From contig NZ_BOOO01000001.1 in assembly GCF_016863275.1 (NCBI RefSeq), positions 62,001-126,000 on the forward strand: a stretch of DNA of 64,000 nucleotides, written 5' to 3'. Below the pieces are notes generated by a model, which saw nothing but the letters and a program-made list of their open reading frames with translations, did not search any database and was not told the DNA's origin. The position numbers and the translations under genes were made by a program. Positions 17,692 to 26,654 of this stretch are shown here, piece after piece. Every line of letters starts with the position of its first letter. Positions within the stretch are counted from its first letter, which is position 1. The DNA is from Planotetraspora mira (lineage in GTDB: Bacteria > Actinomycetota > Actinomycetes > Streptosporangiales > Streptosporangiaceae).

Positions 17692-18681
17692 GTGGACTGG
17701 AACACCATCTTCGTGACCACGGTCAAGGCCTCGATCGGCCTGGAGACCGTCGTCTACGCGCTCGCCGCGATCGGCGTCAACATCCAGTTCGGCTACGCCG
17801 GGCTGCTCAACTTCGGCCAGGCGGCCTTCCTCGGCGTCGCCGCGTACGGCCTTGCCGTCATCGTCTCGACGTTCGGCCTGTCGTTCTGGCTCGGCATCGT
17901 CGTGGGTCTCGCGGCCACCGTGGTCCTCGCGTTCCTGCTGGGCATCCCGACCCTCCGGCTGCGGGCCGACTACCTCGCCATCGTCACCATCGCGGCGGCG
18001 GAGATCGTCCGTCTCGTCTTCCGGTCGGTGGCGTTCAAGGACGTCTTCGGCGGCTCCGACGGGCGGCAGAACTTCTCCGGCGACTTCTACGCCATGAACC
18101 CCTACGCCCCCGGCTCGTACGGCATCGGCCCGATCAAGTTCGACGAGCGGACCACGTGGGTCCTGACGGTCGGCTGGATTCTGATCGCGCTGTCCTGCGT
18201 GCTGGTCTACCTGCTGATGAAGAGCCCGTGGGGCCGCGTCCTGAAGGCCATCAGGGAGGACGAGGACGCCGTGCGCAGCCTCGGCAAGAACGTCTTCTCC
18301 TACAAGATGCAGGCGCTCGTCCTCGGCGGCGTCATCGGCTGTCTCGGCGGCTTCATCTTCGGCCTGGGCCAGGCGTCCATCCAGCCCGACCTGTTCGGCA
18401 CCGAGTTCACGTTCTACGCGTACACGATCGTGATCCTCGGAGGCGCGGCCCGGGTCTTCAGCCCCGTCGTCGGCGCCGCGATCTTCTGGGTGCTGCTGGT
18501 CTTCGTCGGCAACACGCTGAGCGAGGCCGTCGGCGCCGGGGTCTTCGGCTCCGCGATCACCGTGACCCAGGTCGGTTCCGTGCGCTTCATCCTGGTCGGC
18601 CTCGGCCTGATGCTCCTGCTCATCTTCCGGCCCCAGGGCATCTTCGGCGACAAGAGGGAGATCGCGCTCGATGCACGCTGA
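17692..18681 (+). CDS. Branched-chain amino acid ABC transporter permease (LivM type)
   Basis: 329 residues, nine or so membrane helices. It has the LivM signature regions GYAGLLNFGQAAFLGVAAYG, IPTLRLRADYLAIVTIAAAEI and AIREDEDAVRSLGKNVFSYK, the last being the cytoplasmic coupling loop that contacts the ATPases. The gene starts at GTG 13 bp after the LivH stop and overlaps the next gene by 11 bp, so it is part of one operon. Confidence 0.93.
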   Translation: MDWNTIFVTTVKASIGLETVVYALAAIGVNIQFGYAGLLNFGQAAFLGVAAYGLAVIVSTFGLSFWLGIVVGLAATVVLAFLLGIPTLRLRADYLAIVTIAAAEIVRLVFRSVAFKDVFGGSDGRQNFSGDFYAMNPYAPGSYGIGPIKFDERTTWVLTVGWILIALSCVLVYLLMKSPWGRVLKAIREDEDAVRSLGKNVFSYKMQALVLGGVIGCLGGFIFGLGQASIQPDLFGTEFTFYAYTIVILGGAARVFSPVVGAAIFWVLLVFVGNTLSEAVGAGVFGSAITVTQVGSVRFILVGLGLMLLLIFRPQGIFGDKREIALDAR

Positions 18682-19603
18682 CACCACCGTGACCAGCAAG
18701 AAGGCCGCCGCGCTTGCGGCCTTCGAGGGAATCGCCTCCGAGCCCGGCGTACCCAAGCCCGACCCCATCCTCGTCATCGAGAAGGTCGTGCGGAGGTTCG
18801 GCGGCCTCACCGCGGTGGACGTCGACCACGTCGAGGTCCAGCGCGGCTCGATCACCGCGCTCATCGGGCCGAACGGAGCGGGGAAGACCACGTTCTTCAA
18901 CCAGCTCACCGGGTTCGACACCGCGGACGAGGGCTCCTGGACCTTCAACGGCAAGCCGCTCAGGGGCGTACCGGCCCACCGGGTGGCCCGCAACGGCATG
19001 GTGCGCACCTTCCAGCTCACCAAGGCCCTGTCCAAGCTGACCGTCATGGAGAACATGCGGCTGGGGGCGCAGAACCAGCGCGGCGAGAACTTCTTCCGCG
19101 CCCTGATCCCCAGCAGCTGGCGCGGGCAGGAAGACGAGATCACCGAGCGCGCCGAGGAGCTCCTCGAGCGGTTCAAGCTCGCGGCCAAGCGGGACGACTT
19201 CGCCGGCTCCCTGTCGGGCGGCCAGCGCAAGCTGCTCGAGATGGCCCGCGCGCTCATGGTCGGCCCCGAGCTCGTCATGCTCGACGAGCCCATGGCCGGT
19301 GTGAACCCGGCGCTGACCCAGTCCCTCCTCGGCCACGTCAAGGACCTGCGCGAGGAGGGCATGACCGTGCTCTTCGTCGAGCACGACATGGACATGGTGC
19401 GTGACATCAGCGACTGGGTCATCGTCATGGCGCAGGGCGCGGTCATCGCCGAGGGCCCGCCGGACACGATCATGTCGGATAACCGGGTCATCGACGCCTA
19501 CCTCGGGGCCCACCACGACGCTCCGATGTCGGCCGAGGAGGCCGAGGAGCAGCTGCAGGAGGCCGAGGCCGAGCTCGAGGCCGAGATCGAGGAGAAGGCA
19601 TGA
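18671..19603 (+). CDS. Branched-chain amino acid ABC transporter ATPase (LivG type)
   Basis: 310 residues. Walker A GPNGAGKTTFFNQLTGF, signature SLSGGQRKLLEMARAL, Walker B LVMLDEPMAGVNP and switch histidine VEHDMDMV place it in the LivG branch of HAAT transporters. It has an N-terminal extension of about 30 residues and an acidic, Glu-rich C-terminal tail, longer than usual. The gene overlaps the permease before it (11 bp) and the LivF gene after it (ATGA, 19600-19603). Confidence 0.93.
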   Translation: MHADTTVTSKKAAALAAFEGIASEPGVPKPDPILVIEKVVRRFGGLTAVDVDHVEVQRGSITALIGPNGAGKTTFFNQLTGFDTADEGSWTFNGKPLRGVPAHRVARNGMVRTFQLTKALSKLTVMENMRLGAQNQRGENFFRALIPSSWRGQEDEITERAEELLERFKLAAKRDDFAGSLSGGQRKLLEMARALMVGPELVMLDEPMAGVNPALTQSLLGHVKDLREEGMTVLFVEHDMDMVRDISDWVIVMAQGAVIAEGPPDTIMSDNRVIDAYLGAHHDAPMSAEEAEEQLQEAEAELEAEIEEKA

Positions 19604-20511
19604 GCGAGCCAGAGCCGAACGCCGAGCGCGCCGAAGGCGCCGACGACGCGGTGGCCGTACCGGCCGCGCGCGCCGCGGAGCAGGACGCCCCTGAGCCCGC
19701 GGACGACACCGCGGACACTGCGGAGGACACTGCGGAGGAGACCACCTCCGTCGCCGTCACCGACCGCTCCGACCACCTGGCCGGGGCGCAGGACGCGGTC
19801 CTGCGCGCCGACGAGCTGTACGCGGGCTACGTCCCCGGCGTCAACATCCTCAACGGAGCCGACCTCTACGTGAAGAAGGGCGAGCTCATCGGCATCATCG
19901 GCCCCAACGGAGCCGGGAAGTCGACGCTGCTCAAATCCCTGTTCGGGCTGGTGAACGTGCGCACGGGCACGGTCACGCTGAACGGCGAGGACATCACCAA
20001 CCTCAAGGCCCACTCGCTGGTCGCCAGGGGCGTCGGGTACGTCCCGCAGACCAACAACGTGTTCCCCAGCCTCACCATCGAGGAGAACCTGGAGATGGGC
20101 GCCTTCCAGGTGCCCGGCAAGTTCAAGGAACGCTTCGAGTTCGTCTGCGAGATCTTCCCGGCGCTCAAGGAACGTCGCAAGCAGCGGGCCGGATCCCTGT
20201 CCGGCGGCGAGCGCCAGATGGTCGCCATGGGCCGGGCGCTCATGACCGAGCCGTCGGTCCTCCTGCTCGACGAGCCGTCGGCCGGTCTGTCGCCCAAGCT
20301 GCAGGACCTGGTCTTCATCCAGGCCCAGCAGATCAACAAGGCCGGGGTGACGATCATCATGGTGGAGCAGAACGCGCGCCGCTGTCTGCAGATCTGCCAT
20401 CGGGGCTACGTCCTGGACCAGGGCCGCAACGCCTACATGGCCAGCGGACGCGACCTCATCAACGACCCCAAGGTCATCCAGCTCTATCTCGGCACGCTGG
20501 CCCGCGCCTAG
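19600..20511 (+). CDS. Branched-chain amino acid ABC transporter ATPase (LivF type)
   Basis: 303 residues. The ATPase core begins near residue 67 (VLRADELYAGYVPGVNILNG), with Walker A GPNGAGKSTLLKSL, signature SLSGGERQMVAMGRAL, Walker B LLLDEPSAGLSP and switch VEQNARRCL. The first 60 or so residues are an acidic Ala/Glu/Asp/Thr-rich extension (ADDTADTAEDTAEETT) not needed for the fold and probably disordered. It closes the operon; a strong hairpin follows. Confidence 0.92.
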   Translation: MSEPEPNAERAEGADDAVAVPAARAAEQDAPEPADDTADTAEDTAEETTSVAVTDRSDHLAGAQDAVLRADELYAGYVPGVNILNGADLYVKKGELIGIIGPNGAGKSTLLKSLFGLVNVRTGTVTLNGEDITNLKAHSLVARGVGYVPQTNNVFPSLTIEENLEMGAFQVPGKFKERFEFVCEIFPALKERRKQRAGSLSGGERQMVAMGRALMTEPSVLLLDEPSAGLSPKLQDLVFIQAQQINKAGVTIIMVEQNARRCLQICHRGYVLDQGRNAYMASGRDLINDPKVIQLYLGTLARA

Positions 20512-20520
20512 CGCCGCCGT

Positions 20521-20562
20521 CACGAGGGGCCCCGGGTGGTTCGCCGCCCGGGGCCCTTCGTG
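20521..20562 (+). terminator. liv operon terminator
   Basis: GGGCCCCGGG (20527-20536) pairs with CCCGGGGCCC (20547-20556), with an inner GG-TTCG-CC tip and an outer CACGA/TCGTG extension. Confidence 0.8.
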
Positions 20563-20633
20563 GTCTCCGGTACGGCGCAATGCCACCGCCTTGTGACCTT
20601 TTGCCCGCGAGACCGCGGAACACGGCGACCACA

Positions 20634-21113
20634 ATGGGCGTCATGACCCGAAACACATTGGGGTCGGCGTCGGCCCTCATGGCGCTCACGATCGTCCTGA
20701 GCGCCTGCCAGAGCCCCCCTCACGACACCCCGGGGGGATCCGGGTCCTCGACCGCGACGGCCGGCGCCTCGGCGGACAGGGCCGTCTACGTGACCGGCGC
20801 CCGGCCCGACGACGACGCCTGCACCCGGGTGGTCTCCGCCATCGGCTATCTAGAACTCTCCCTGCTTCCCTCCGGCCAGGAGGACGCCCAGCGCTACGAC
20901 GGCGACGTGCGCGGCCGCTTCGGCTACGTGCGCGGCACACTCGCGATGTACGGCCCGCATCTCCCCGCGTCCCTGGCCGGCCCCGTCGCGACCATCGAGG
21001 AGGTCGGCACGCCCCTGTCCACGGCTGCCACAGCGCCCTCCACGCGGCCCGCTCTGCTCCGCGAGTACCGCAAGGCCTCCCGCACCATCACCTCGGCCTG
21101 CCCGAGGCCCTGA
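20634..21113 (+). CDS. Small lipoprotein of unknown function
   Basis: 159 residues. The N-terminus (MGVMTRNTLGSASALMALTIVLSAC) is a lipoprotein signal ending in lipobox LSAC, so the mature protein is tethered to the outside of the membrane. A Ser/Thr/Gly-rich linker precedes a compact domain with two further cysteines (DDDACTRVV and ITSACPRP) that could form a disulfide. Start may be 20634 or the ATG nine bases later; neither has a clear ribosome site. The neighbouring operon may be unrelated because a terminator separates them. Confidence 0.7.
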   Translation: MGVMTRNTLGSASALMALTIVLSACQSPPHDTPGGSGSSTATAGASADRAVYVTGARPDDDACTRVVSAIGYLELSLLPSGQEDAQRYDGDVRGRFGYVRGTLAMYGPHLPASLAGPVATIEEVGTPLSTAATAPSTRPALLREYRKASRTITSACPRP

Positions 21114-21156
21114 CGCGACGCCAGGCGTACGGCGGGGGCAGTGGCGGGCACGCGAA

Positions 21157-21186
21157 AAGGGCCCGGTCCGCCAGGACCGGGCCCTT
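21157..21186. terminator. Bidirectional terminator between lipoprotein and livK
   Basis: AAGGGCCCGGTCC-GCCA-GGACCGGGCCCTT: a perfect 13-bp stem with a 4-base loop between convergent genes, with an A-run on the left serving as the T-run of the minus strand. Confidence 0.88.
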
Positions 21187-21225
21187 CACGTCAGCACTTC
21201 GTCTACAGCGCTGCCATCACCGACG

Positions 21226-22515
21226 TCAGCCGTCGATCTTGCCGGTGTTGAAGGCGATGTTCTTGTTGGTGTTGTCCGCGCCGTACTGGTAGATGCCGAT
21301 GGTGGCCTCTGCCGGGTCACCGGCGGCGTTGAACTCGACCGGGCCCGAGACACCGTCGTAGTCGATGTCCTTGCCGGCCGCGAGCAGGTCGGCGCAGGAC
21401 TTGAAGTCCTTGCACTTCTCGCCGCCGCTGGAGACCTCGGTCAGCTTCGCCGCGATGTCCGCGCCCGCGTCGCTCTTGGCCGCGGTCGCCGCGAGAGCGG
21501 TGAGGATCGTGGCGTCGTAGGACTCGGGACCGTAGTTGAAGTCCTTCAGGCTCGGGTCGGCCGTCTTGAGCTTCGCCTTGAAGTCGTCGGAGACCTCGGC
21601 GCCGGGCTGGGTGCCCTTCGCGCCGTCCAGCGTGCCCTTGGGGAAGCCGTCCTTGCCGGTGCCGTAGTTGGACAGGTTGCCGTCGACGAAGTACCACTTC
21701 ACCTTGTCGGCGGTCAGGCCCTGCTTGACCAGCTCAGGCACGATCTTCTTCGTCTCGTCGAAGCCGATCAGCGCGATGGCCTTGGGGTTGGCTTCCTTGA
21801 TCTTCGCGACGTCCGCGGAGAAGTCGGCCGCCTTCGGGTCGTAGATGACCTTCGAGACGACCTGGCCGCCGCCGCCCTCGACCGCCTTCTGGACGTTGTC
21901 CGCCAGGCCGGTGCCGTACGCGTCCTGGAGGGCGAGGATGCCCACGCTGTCGCTGCCGTCGGCGAGGATGAGGTCGCCGAGCACGCGGCCCTGGAGAACG
22001 TCCGGCGGAGCCGTACGGAAGTACAGGCCCTTGTCGTTGTACGTCGTGAACTCGTCAGAGGTGTTGGCGGGCGAGATCTGCACCACGCCGGCGCCCGTGA
22101 TCTTGTCGATGACCGACAGCGAAACAGACGAGGACGCCGCACCGATGATGGTGTCGGCGTTCTGCTGAAGCAGCTTGTCAACCGACTGCGAGGCAATGTT
22201 GGTCGAGGTGTCACCCGAGTCGGTGTCGATCTCGACGGCCGGCTTGCCGAGGACGCCGCCGGCGGCGTTGATCTCCTGAACCGCCAGCTTGACACCCGCG
22301 AACTCCGGCGGGCCAAGGAAGGCGAGCGAACCGGTCTGCGGCAGCAGCGTGCCGACGGTGAGAACGCCGTCGCCCTTGGCAGCGGCGGGCGCTGAGGAGG
22401 CGGGCGCCGAAGACGTCGGCGCGGCGGTCTCCTCGCCACCGCCACAGGCCGTCAGGGCGAGGCTGGCGGCCGCGGCGACGGCCAGCACGCGCCCAAGGGG
22501 GGCAATGCGGATCAT
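21226..22515 (-). CDS. Branched-chain amino acid-type ABC substrate-binding lipoprotein (LivK type)
   Basis: 429 residues. The signal ends in lipobox LTAC, followed by a Ser/Ala/Pro linker. The mature domain is a periplasmic-binding-protein type I fold (VLTVGTLLPQTGSLAFLGPPEFAGVKLAVQEINAAGGV). GAAGGAGAT precedes the ATG by seven bases. It is the binding partner of the permeases and ATPases at 16395-20511 but is transcribed on its own from the other strand, which allows it to be made in excess of the membrane parts. Confidence 0.92.
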   Translation of the reverse strand: MIRIAPLGRVLAVAAAASLALTACGGGEETAAPTSSAPASSAPAAAKGDGVLTVGTLLPQTGSLAFLGPPEFAGVKLAVQEINAAGGVLGKPAVEIDTDSGDTSTNIASQSVDKLLQQNADTIIGAASSSVSLSVIDKITGAGVVQISPANTSDEFTTYNDKGLYFRTAPPDVLQGRVLGDLILADGSDSVGILALQDAYGTGLADNVQKAVEGGGGQVVSKVIYDPKAADFSADVAKIKEANPKAIALIGFDETKKIVPELVKQGLTADKVKWYFVDGNLSNYGTGKDGFPKGTLDGAKGTQPGAEVSDDFKAKLKTADPSLKDFNYGPESYDATILTALAATAAKSDAGADIAAKLTEVSSGGEKCKDFKSCADLLAAGKDIDYDGVSGPVEFNAAGDPAEATIGIYQYGADNTNKNIAFNTGKIDG

Positions 22516-22643
22516 GAAGCATCTCCTTCATCCAGGCCGGGAAACGGCAGCATCGCCGACCGGTCCCGATCGAATGGTGGAAACGTACATACCGCAAGGG
22601 ACCTCCGACCAGGCATGCGTCAGAACTGTCCACACTTGGTTGC

Positions 22644-22660
22644 GGAGTCGTAATAACTCC
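22644..22660. promoter_or_regulatory. Inverted repeat upstream of livK
   Basis: GGAGT-CGTAATA-ACTCC lies about 130 bases before the livK start in an unusually AT-rich patch of a 272-bp gap (22516-22787). No clear promoter could be assigned; the rest of the gap is unremarkable. Confidence 0.3.
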
Positions 22661-22787
22661 TCAACTTATGGGGGGAACCTTTCTGAGCAGGAGCCCGGTG
22701 TGCGCTCTCTCCGTACATTTCGCCACAGGCGTCCCAACCGGCACTCGGATACCACTGAGCACCGAAATTCACTCCGCCATAAAGGCG

Positions 22788-23384
22788 TCACGCGGACGGC
22801 GCGGCTTCTCCGGCGCCGTCGTCGACGACGGCCTGGGCCACCTGGCGCATGCTCAGCCGCCGGTCCATCGACGCCTTCTGGATCCACCGGAACGCCTGCG
22901 GCTCGGTCCACCCGTGCCGGGTCATGAGCAGGCCTTTCGCCCGCTCCACCAATTTCCTGGTCTCCAGCCGCTCGGAAAGGGTGGAAACCTCCTTCTCCAG
23001 CGCCGAGATCTCCTCGTGGCGGCTGACCGCCATCTCGATCGCCGGAACCAGGTCGCCCTTGGTGAACGGCTTGACCAGATAGGCCATGGCCCCCGCGTCC
23101 CTGGCGCGCTCGACCAGATCGCGCTGCGAGAACGCGGTCAGGATGAGACAGGGCGCGATCCGCTCGGACACGATCCGCTCAGCGGCCGAGATCCCGTCGA
23201 GGACCGGCATCTTCACGTCGAGGATCACCAGGTCGGGCCGCAACTCCATGGCCAGCTTGACCGCGGTCTCGCCGTCGCCCGCCTCCCCCACGACGGCGTA
23301 GCCGTCCTCTTCGAGCATCTCCTTGAGGTCGAGACGGATCAGTGCCTCGTCTTCCGCGATCACCACTCGCCGCTGCGTACTCAC
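22788..23384 (-). CDS. ANTAR-domain response regulator (PdtaR-like)
   Basis: 198 residues. The receiver domain (about 8-120) has the acidic pair EDE, phosphorylatable Asp in LVILDVKMP, Thr in LILTAFS and Lys in YLVKPF. A coiled-coil linker leads to the C-terminal ANTAR RNA-binding domain (about 137-190: LVERAKGLLMTRHGWTEPQAFRWIQKASMDRR). Such regulators bind paired hairpins in mRNA leaders to prevent termination. I chose GTG at 23384 (VSTQRRVVIAEDEAL) over the TTG two codons earlier. The partner kinase is not in this window. Confidence 0.9.
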   Translation of the reverse strand: MSTQRRVVIAEDEALIRLDLKEMLEEDGYAVVGEAGDGETAVKLAMELRPDLVILDVKMPVLDGISAAERIVSERIAPCLILTAFSQRDLVERARDAGAMAYLVKPFTKGDLVPAIEMAVSRHEEISALEKEVSTLSERLETRKLVERAKGLLMTRHGWTEPQAFRWIQKASMDRRLSMRQVAQAVVDDGAGEAAPSA

Positions 23385-23457
23385 GCACAAGAGGTTACCG
23401 ACGTCCGCTACATTAGGACCACGCCAGGGGCCACGCGGTCGATCATCTCTCCGCTAA

Positions 23458-23487
23458 GCTCTATGACGACGGGTTCGGACAAGTCAA
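23458..23487 (-). promoter_or_regulatory. Possible promoter of the ANTAR regulator
   Basis: On the minus strand TTGACT (23487-23482), 18 bases, then TAGAGC (23463-23458), about 74 bases before the GTG start. Confidence 0.45.
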
Positions 23488-23504
23488 CGTATGTCCGGAT
23501 TGAA

Positions 23505-23579
23505 GCCCCGGTACCCCAATTGGCATGAGGGAGCGGATTCAAAACCCGTACAGTGTGGGTTCGAGTCCCACCCGGGGCA
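23505..23579 (+). tRNA. Class I tRNA with anticodon CAA (unusual tRNA-Leu-like)
   Basis: Acceptor arms GCCCCGG and CCGGGGC pair over 7 bp; T arm GTGGG-TTCGAGT-CCCAC is perfect; D region CCC-AATTGGCATGA-GGG contains the conserved GG. The anticodon loop is TTCAAAA, so the anticodon is CAA (23540-23542), which reads UUG leucine codons. The anticodon stem GCGGA/CCCGT is weak (one G-U pair, one A-C mismatch at the loop edge). The variable region is only five bases (ACAGT), whereas bacterial leucine tRNAs have a long variable arm. No CCA is encoded. It is either an odd but functional tRNA or a tRNA pseudogene. Confidence 0.7.
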
Positions 23580-23690
23580 CTTGCAGTAATCGTAAAAATC
23601 ATCTCCGAAATCTCACCGGCGGACGCCGTCATCGGCGCACGCGACCCGGTCGACGCGATTTCGGGCTCTTTGCCTGCTTCCCGACACCGA

Positions 23691-24860
23691 TCAGGTGTCC
23701 GGCAGGAGCCGTACGGCATCGAGGGCGAGGGACAATTCCACGGCGTCGCGCGGCCGCGACGGCGAGCGCCCGGTCATCTGCTCGATCCTGCGCACCCGGT
23801 TGAAGACCGTGTTCCGATGGCAGTACAGCTCGCTCGCCACCCGCACCGCCGAGCCCTCACACCGGAGCCAGGCCTCCAAAGTGGCCAGGAGCACCCCGCG
23901 CTCCGGTGAGGACAACACCGGCCCGAGCACGCCGCTCGCCAGGTGCCTGGCCAGCTCGGGCTGGCAGACCACCAGCGCGGCGGGCAGCCGCCGGTCGAGC
24001 CTCGCGATCTCCGGCCGGGTGCCGGAACACGTCCGCATGGCGAGCTCGGCCATCCGCCGGGCGTTGCCGAGCTCCGCGAGCCCCTCGACGACGGGGCTGA
24101 TGCCGGCGATCCCGCACACGATGGGCCTGATGGCCTCGACGAGGTCGTCCAGCGACCGGTCGCCCATGAACACCACGGCCATCTCGTAGTCGGTCCGCAT
24201 GCGCCACAGGAACAGCATGCCGCCGATGATCTCGGGCCGGTGGACCCGCTCGGGGAGCCGCGTTGTGACGACCGCATAGCGGCCGTGTTCCGGGAGCTCC
24301 AGGGCGGCCGCCGCGACCTGTCCGACGGCCGCGTCCGCCCGCCCTTCGAGCAGGGCGTCCAGCATCGCGTGCACCCGCTCGTTCCCCCGGCCGAGCAGCT
24401 CGTTCTCCCGGCGGCGGTAGGCGTCGGCGGCCGCCACGGCCTGCCGGTCGATGGCGTGCCACACGTGAGTGGCGCTGCGCAGCAGTGCGGGCAGCTTCTC
24501 GGGGTTCCGGTCGCCGACGATGTCGATGAAGCCGTTCCACGTGACCTGGGCGGCCAGCCGGTAGCTGCGCATGAGCGAGTCGAGCGGCAGCCCGTGCTCG
24601 GCCCGCCTGCGCCCCACCGTCTGCGCGTACTCGACGTCGCGTCGTTCGTGCCGCGGCTGGAGGATGGCGGTGATGCCGATGCGCAGCCCCTCGTAGGTGC
24701 TCTTCCAGTGATCCTCGATGGGGATGTTGATCCGGTAGGCCTCGTCGTTCTCCCTGCCGCGTTTCACGAGCTCGTCGGTGAGCTCGGGGATCCGTTCCAG
24801 CAAGAAGGCGGCGGAGGTCCTCAGCAGTTCCCGGATCTCGGATTCCGTCCTGGACCTCAT
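23691..24860 (-). CDS. PucR/CdaR-type transcriptional regulator
   Basis: 389 residues. An N-terminal sensory region is followed by a GGDEF-like middle domain and a C-terminal PucR helix-turn-helix ([42 protein letters not shown], about 330-372). The ATG at 24860 begins [20 protein letters not shown], the family's usual start. It is divergent from the second liv operon and probably regulates it; two dyads lie in the shared intergenic region. Confidence 0.87.
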   Translation of the reverse strand: MRSRTESEIRELLRTSAAFLLERIPELTDELVKRGRENDEAYRINIPIEDHWKSTYEGLRIGITAILQPRHERRDVEYAQTVGRRRAEHGLPLDSLMRSYRLAAQVTWNGFIDIVGDRNPEKLPALLRSATHVWHAIDRQAVAAADAYRRRENELLGRGNERVHAMLDALLEGRADAAVGQVAAAALELPEHGRYAVVTTRLPERVHRPEIIGGMLFLWRMRTDYEMAVVFMGDRSLDDLVEAIRPIVCGIAGISPVVEGLAELGNARRMAELAMRTCSGTRPEIARLDRRLPAALVVCQPELARHLASGVLGPVLSSPERGVLLATLEAWLRCEGSAVRVASELYCHRNTVFNRVRRIEQMTGRSPSRPRDAVELSLALDAVRLLPDT

Positions 24861-24924
24861 GGGTCCGAATGTGCCAGCACTTCGGGTCTGGAACAAGGTT
24901 CGGTTCTCGTTTCGTGACCGTGGA

Positions 24925-24956
24925 TTGTGCTGTCGCACAAGTCGTGTGTCAACGAC
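24925..24956. promoter_or_regulatory. Paired operator-like dyads between PucR regulator and liv2 operon
   Basis: TTGTGC-TGTC-GCACAA (24925-24940) is a perfect 6-bp dyad and is directly followed by GTCGT-GTGTCA-ACGAC (24941-24956), a perfect 5-bp dyad. Both lie in the 187-bp divergent region, nearer the regulator. Confidence 0.5.
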
Positions 24957-25047
24957 ATGGGCTGAGGACCCGACTTGCCGGGCAGATCTGGACGCGGCTC
25001 GACGCGATGGGTTGTCTGTGCCTTCATCGGAGTCACAGGAGGGGTTG

Positions 25048-25878
25048 ATGGCTGGTGAGGCAGGCCTGGAGATCGCGGATCTGGCGGTGCACTACGGCCC
25101 CGTACGCGCGTTGAGAGGAATCCGCGTCACCGTTCCGCGCGGTGCGGTGGTGGCGGTCCTCGGTGCGAACGGCGCGGGCAAGACGACGCTCCTTCGCGCC
25201 GTGTCGGGCACGCTGAGGTTCCACCGGGGCGGGGTCACCTCCGGCACGGTGTCCTTCGGCGGCTCACGGCTGAACGGGTCGCCGGCGACCGCCGTCGCAC
25301 GTGGCGTGGTCCAGGTGCCGGAGGGCCGCCGCGTCTTCGCCCGGATGACCGTGGCCGAGAATCTGCGGGCCGGGGCGCTGGGCGTCCGCGATCGCGCGAA
25401 GGCGGGCGAGGCGCGCGACCGGGTCCACGCGCTGTTCCCGATCCTCGCGGAACGGGCGCACCAGAGGGCGGGCCTGCTGTCGGGCGGCGAGCAGCAGATG
25501 CTCTCGATCGGACGGGCCCTGATGGCGAACCCGTCGATGTTGCTGCTCGACGAGCCCACTCTCGGCCTCGCTCCGAAGATGGCGGCCCGCATCGCGGCCA
25601 CGATCAGAGAGATCAACGCCCAGGGCACCTCCGTGCTCCTGGTGGAGCAGAACGCGGCGATGGCCCTGGGGCTGGCGTCCCACGCGTACGTGCTGGAGGT
25701 GGGCGAGGTCGCCCTGTCGGGCCCGGCGGCGGAACTGGCCGCCAGCGACGAGGTACGGCGCCGGTATCTGGGCGTCGGCACGCCCGAGACAGACCGACCG
25801 GTTGGTATCAACGCGGAGAACGCCCCGCCGGACGACCCGCCCCGACCGGTCCGGACATTGTCGAGGTGGACGGCGTGA
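25048..25878 (+). CDS. HAAT-family ABC transporter ATPase (LivF type), second operon
   Basis: 276 residues. Walker [17 protein letters not shown], signature [16 protein letters not shown], Walker [14 protein letters not shown] and switch [15 protein letters not shown] lies four bases or so before the ATG, making this the well-expressed first gene of the operon. The C-terminal 30 residues are Pro-rich. The substrate may be an amino acid, amide or another small polar compound; the HAAT family is broad. Confidence 0.92.
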   Translation: MAGEAGLEIADLAVHYGPVRALRGIRVTVPRGAVVAVLGANGAGKTTLLRAVSGTLRFHRGGVTSGTVSFGGSRLNGSPATAVARGVVQVPEGRRVFARMTVAENLRAGALGVRDRAKAGEARDRVHALFPILAERAHQRAGLLSGGEQQMLSIGRALMANPSMLLLDEPTLGLAPKMAARIAATIREINAQGTSVLLVEQNAAMALGLASHAYVLEVGEVALSGPAAELAASDEVRRRYLGVGTPETDRPVGINAENAPPDDPPRPVRTLSRWTA

Positions 25879-26654
25879 TCCCGGAACTCGTGGTCAGCGA
25901 CGTCACGGTCAGGTTCGCCGGCCTCGTCGCGCTCGACGCCGTGAGCTTCACGGTCAGGCCCGGCAGCACGCACGCGCTCATCGGGCCGAACGGCGCGGGC
26001 AAGTCGACGTGCTTCAACGTGCTGTCCGGCGTGTACCGGGCGACGTCGGGGAGCGTGCGGTTCGGCGACGCGGAACTGACGGCGTCGCGGCCGCACCAGG
26101 TGGCGGCGCTCGGAGTGGCGCGCACGTTCCAGAACATCGCGTTGTCCCCTCGGCTCACGGTGCGGGACAACCTCATGCTCGGCCGTCATCGGCTGACCAG
26201 GAGCGGCTTCGTCTCCGCCGGGCTGCGGCTGCCCTCGGCCCGGCGGGAGGCCGTACGGCACGGCGCGCGGGTGGAGGAGATCGCCGCGTTCGTCGGCGTC
26301 GCCGACGCGCTGCCTACTCCGGTCGGGCTGCTGCCGTACGGGACGCAGAAGCGCGTCGAGCTCGCCCGGGCGCTGTGCATGGAGCCGCGCCTGCTGCTCC
26401 TCGACGAACCGGTCGCCGGCATGAACAGCGAGGAGCGGCGGGAGATGGCCGACCTGATCGTCTCCGTCCGGGAGAGCCTCGGCATCTCGATCCTGCTGGT
26501 CGAGCACGACATGGGGATCGTCATGCGGATCGCCGACTCCGTGACCGTCCTCGACTTCGGCAAGCGCATCGCCGACGGCGAGCCCGACGAGATCCAACGC
26601 GATCCCGAGGTGATCCGCGCCTACCTCGGCGACATCGAGGAGAGCCCCTCATGA
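25866..26654 (+). CDS. HAAT-family ABC transporter ATPase (LivG type), second operon
   Basis: 262 residues. Walker A GPNGAGKSTCFNVLSG and Walker B LLLLDEPVAGMN are standard, and the switch is VEHDMGIVM. The signature motif is LPYGTQKRVELARAL rather than LSGGQ, a variant common in LivG proteins. The gene overlaps the LivF gene by 13 bp if it starts at GTG 25866; a GTG at 25875 (GTGA overlap) is an alternative start. It overlaps the next gene by ATGA. Confidence 0.92.
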   Translation: MDGVIPELVVSDVTVRFAGLVALDAVSFTVRPGSTHALIGPNGAGKSTCFNVLSGVYRATSGSVRFGDAELTASRPHQVAALGVARTFQNIALSPRLTVRDNLMLGRHRLTRSGFVSAGLRLPSARREAVRHGARVEEIAAFVGVADALPTPVGLLPYGTQKRVELARALCMEPRLLLLDEPVAGMNSEERREMADLIVSVRESLGISILLVEHDMGIVMRIADSVTVLDFGKRIADGEPDEIQRDPEVIRAYLGDIEESPS

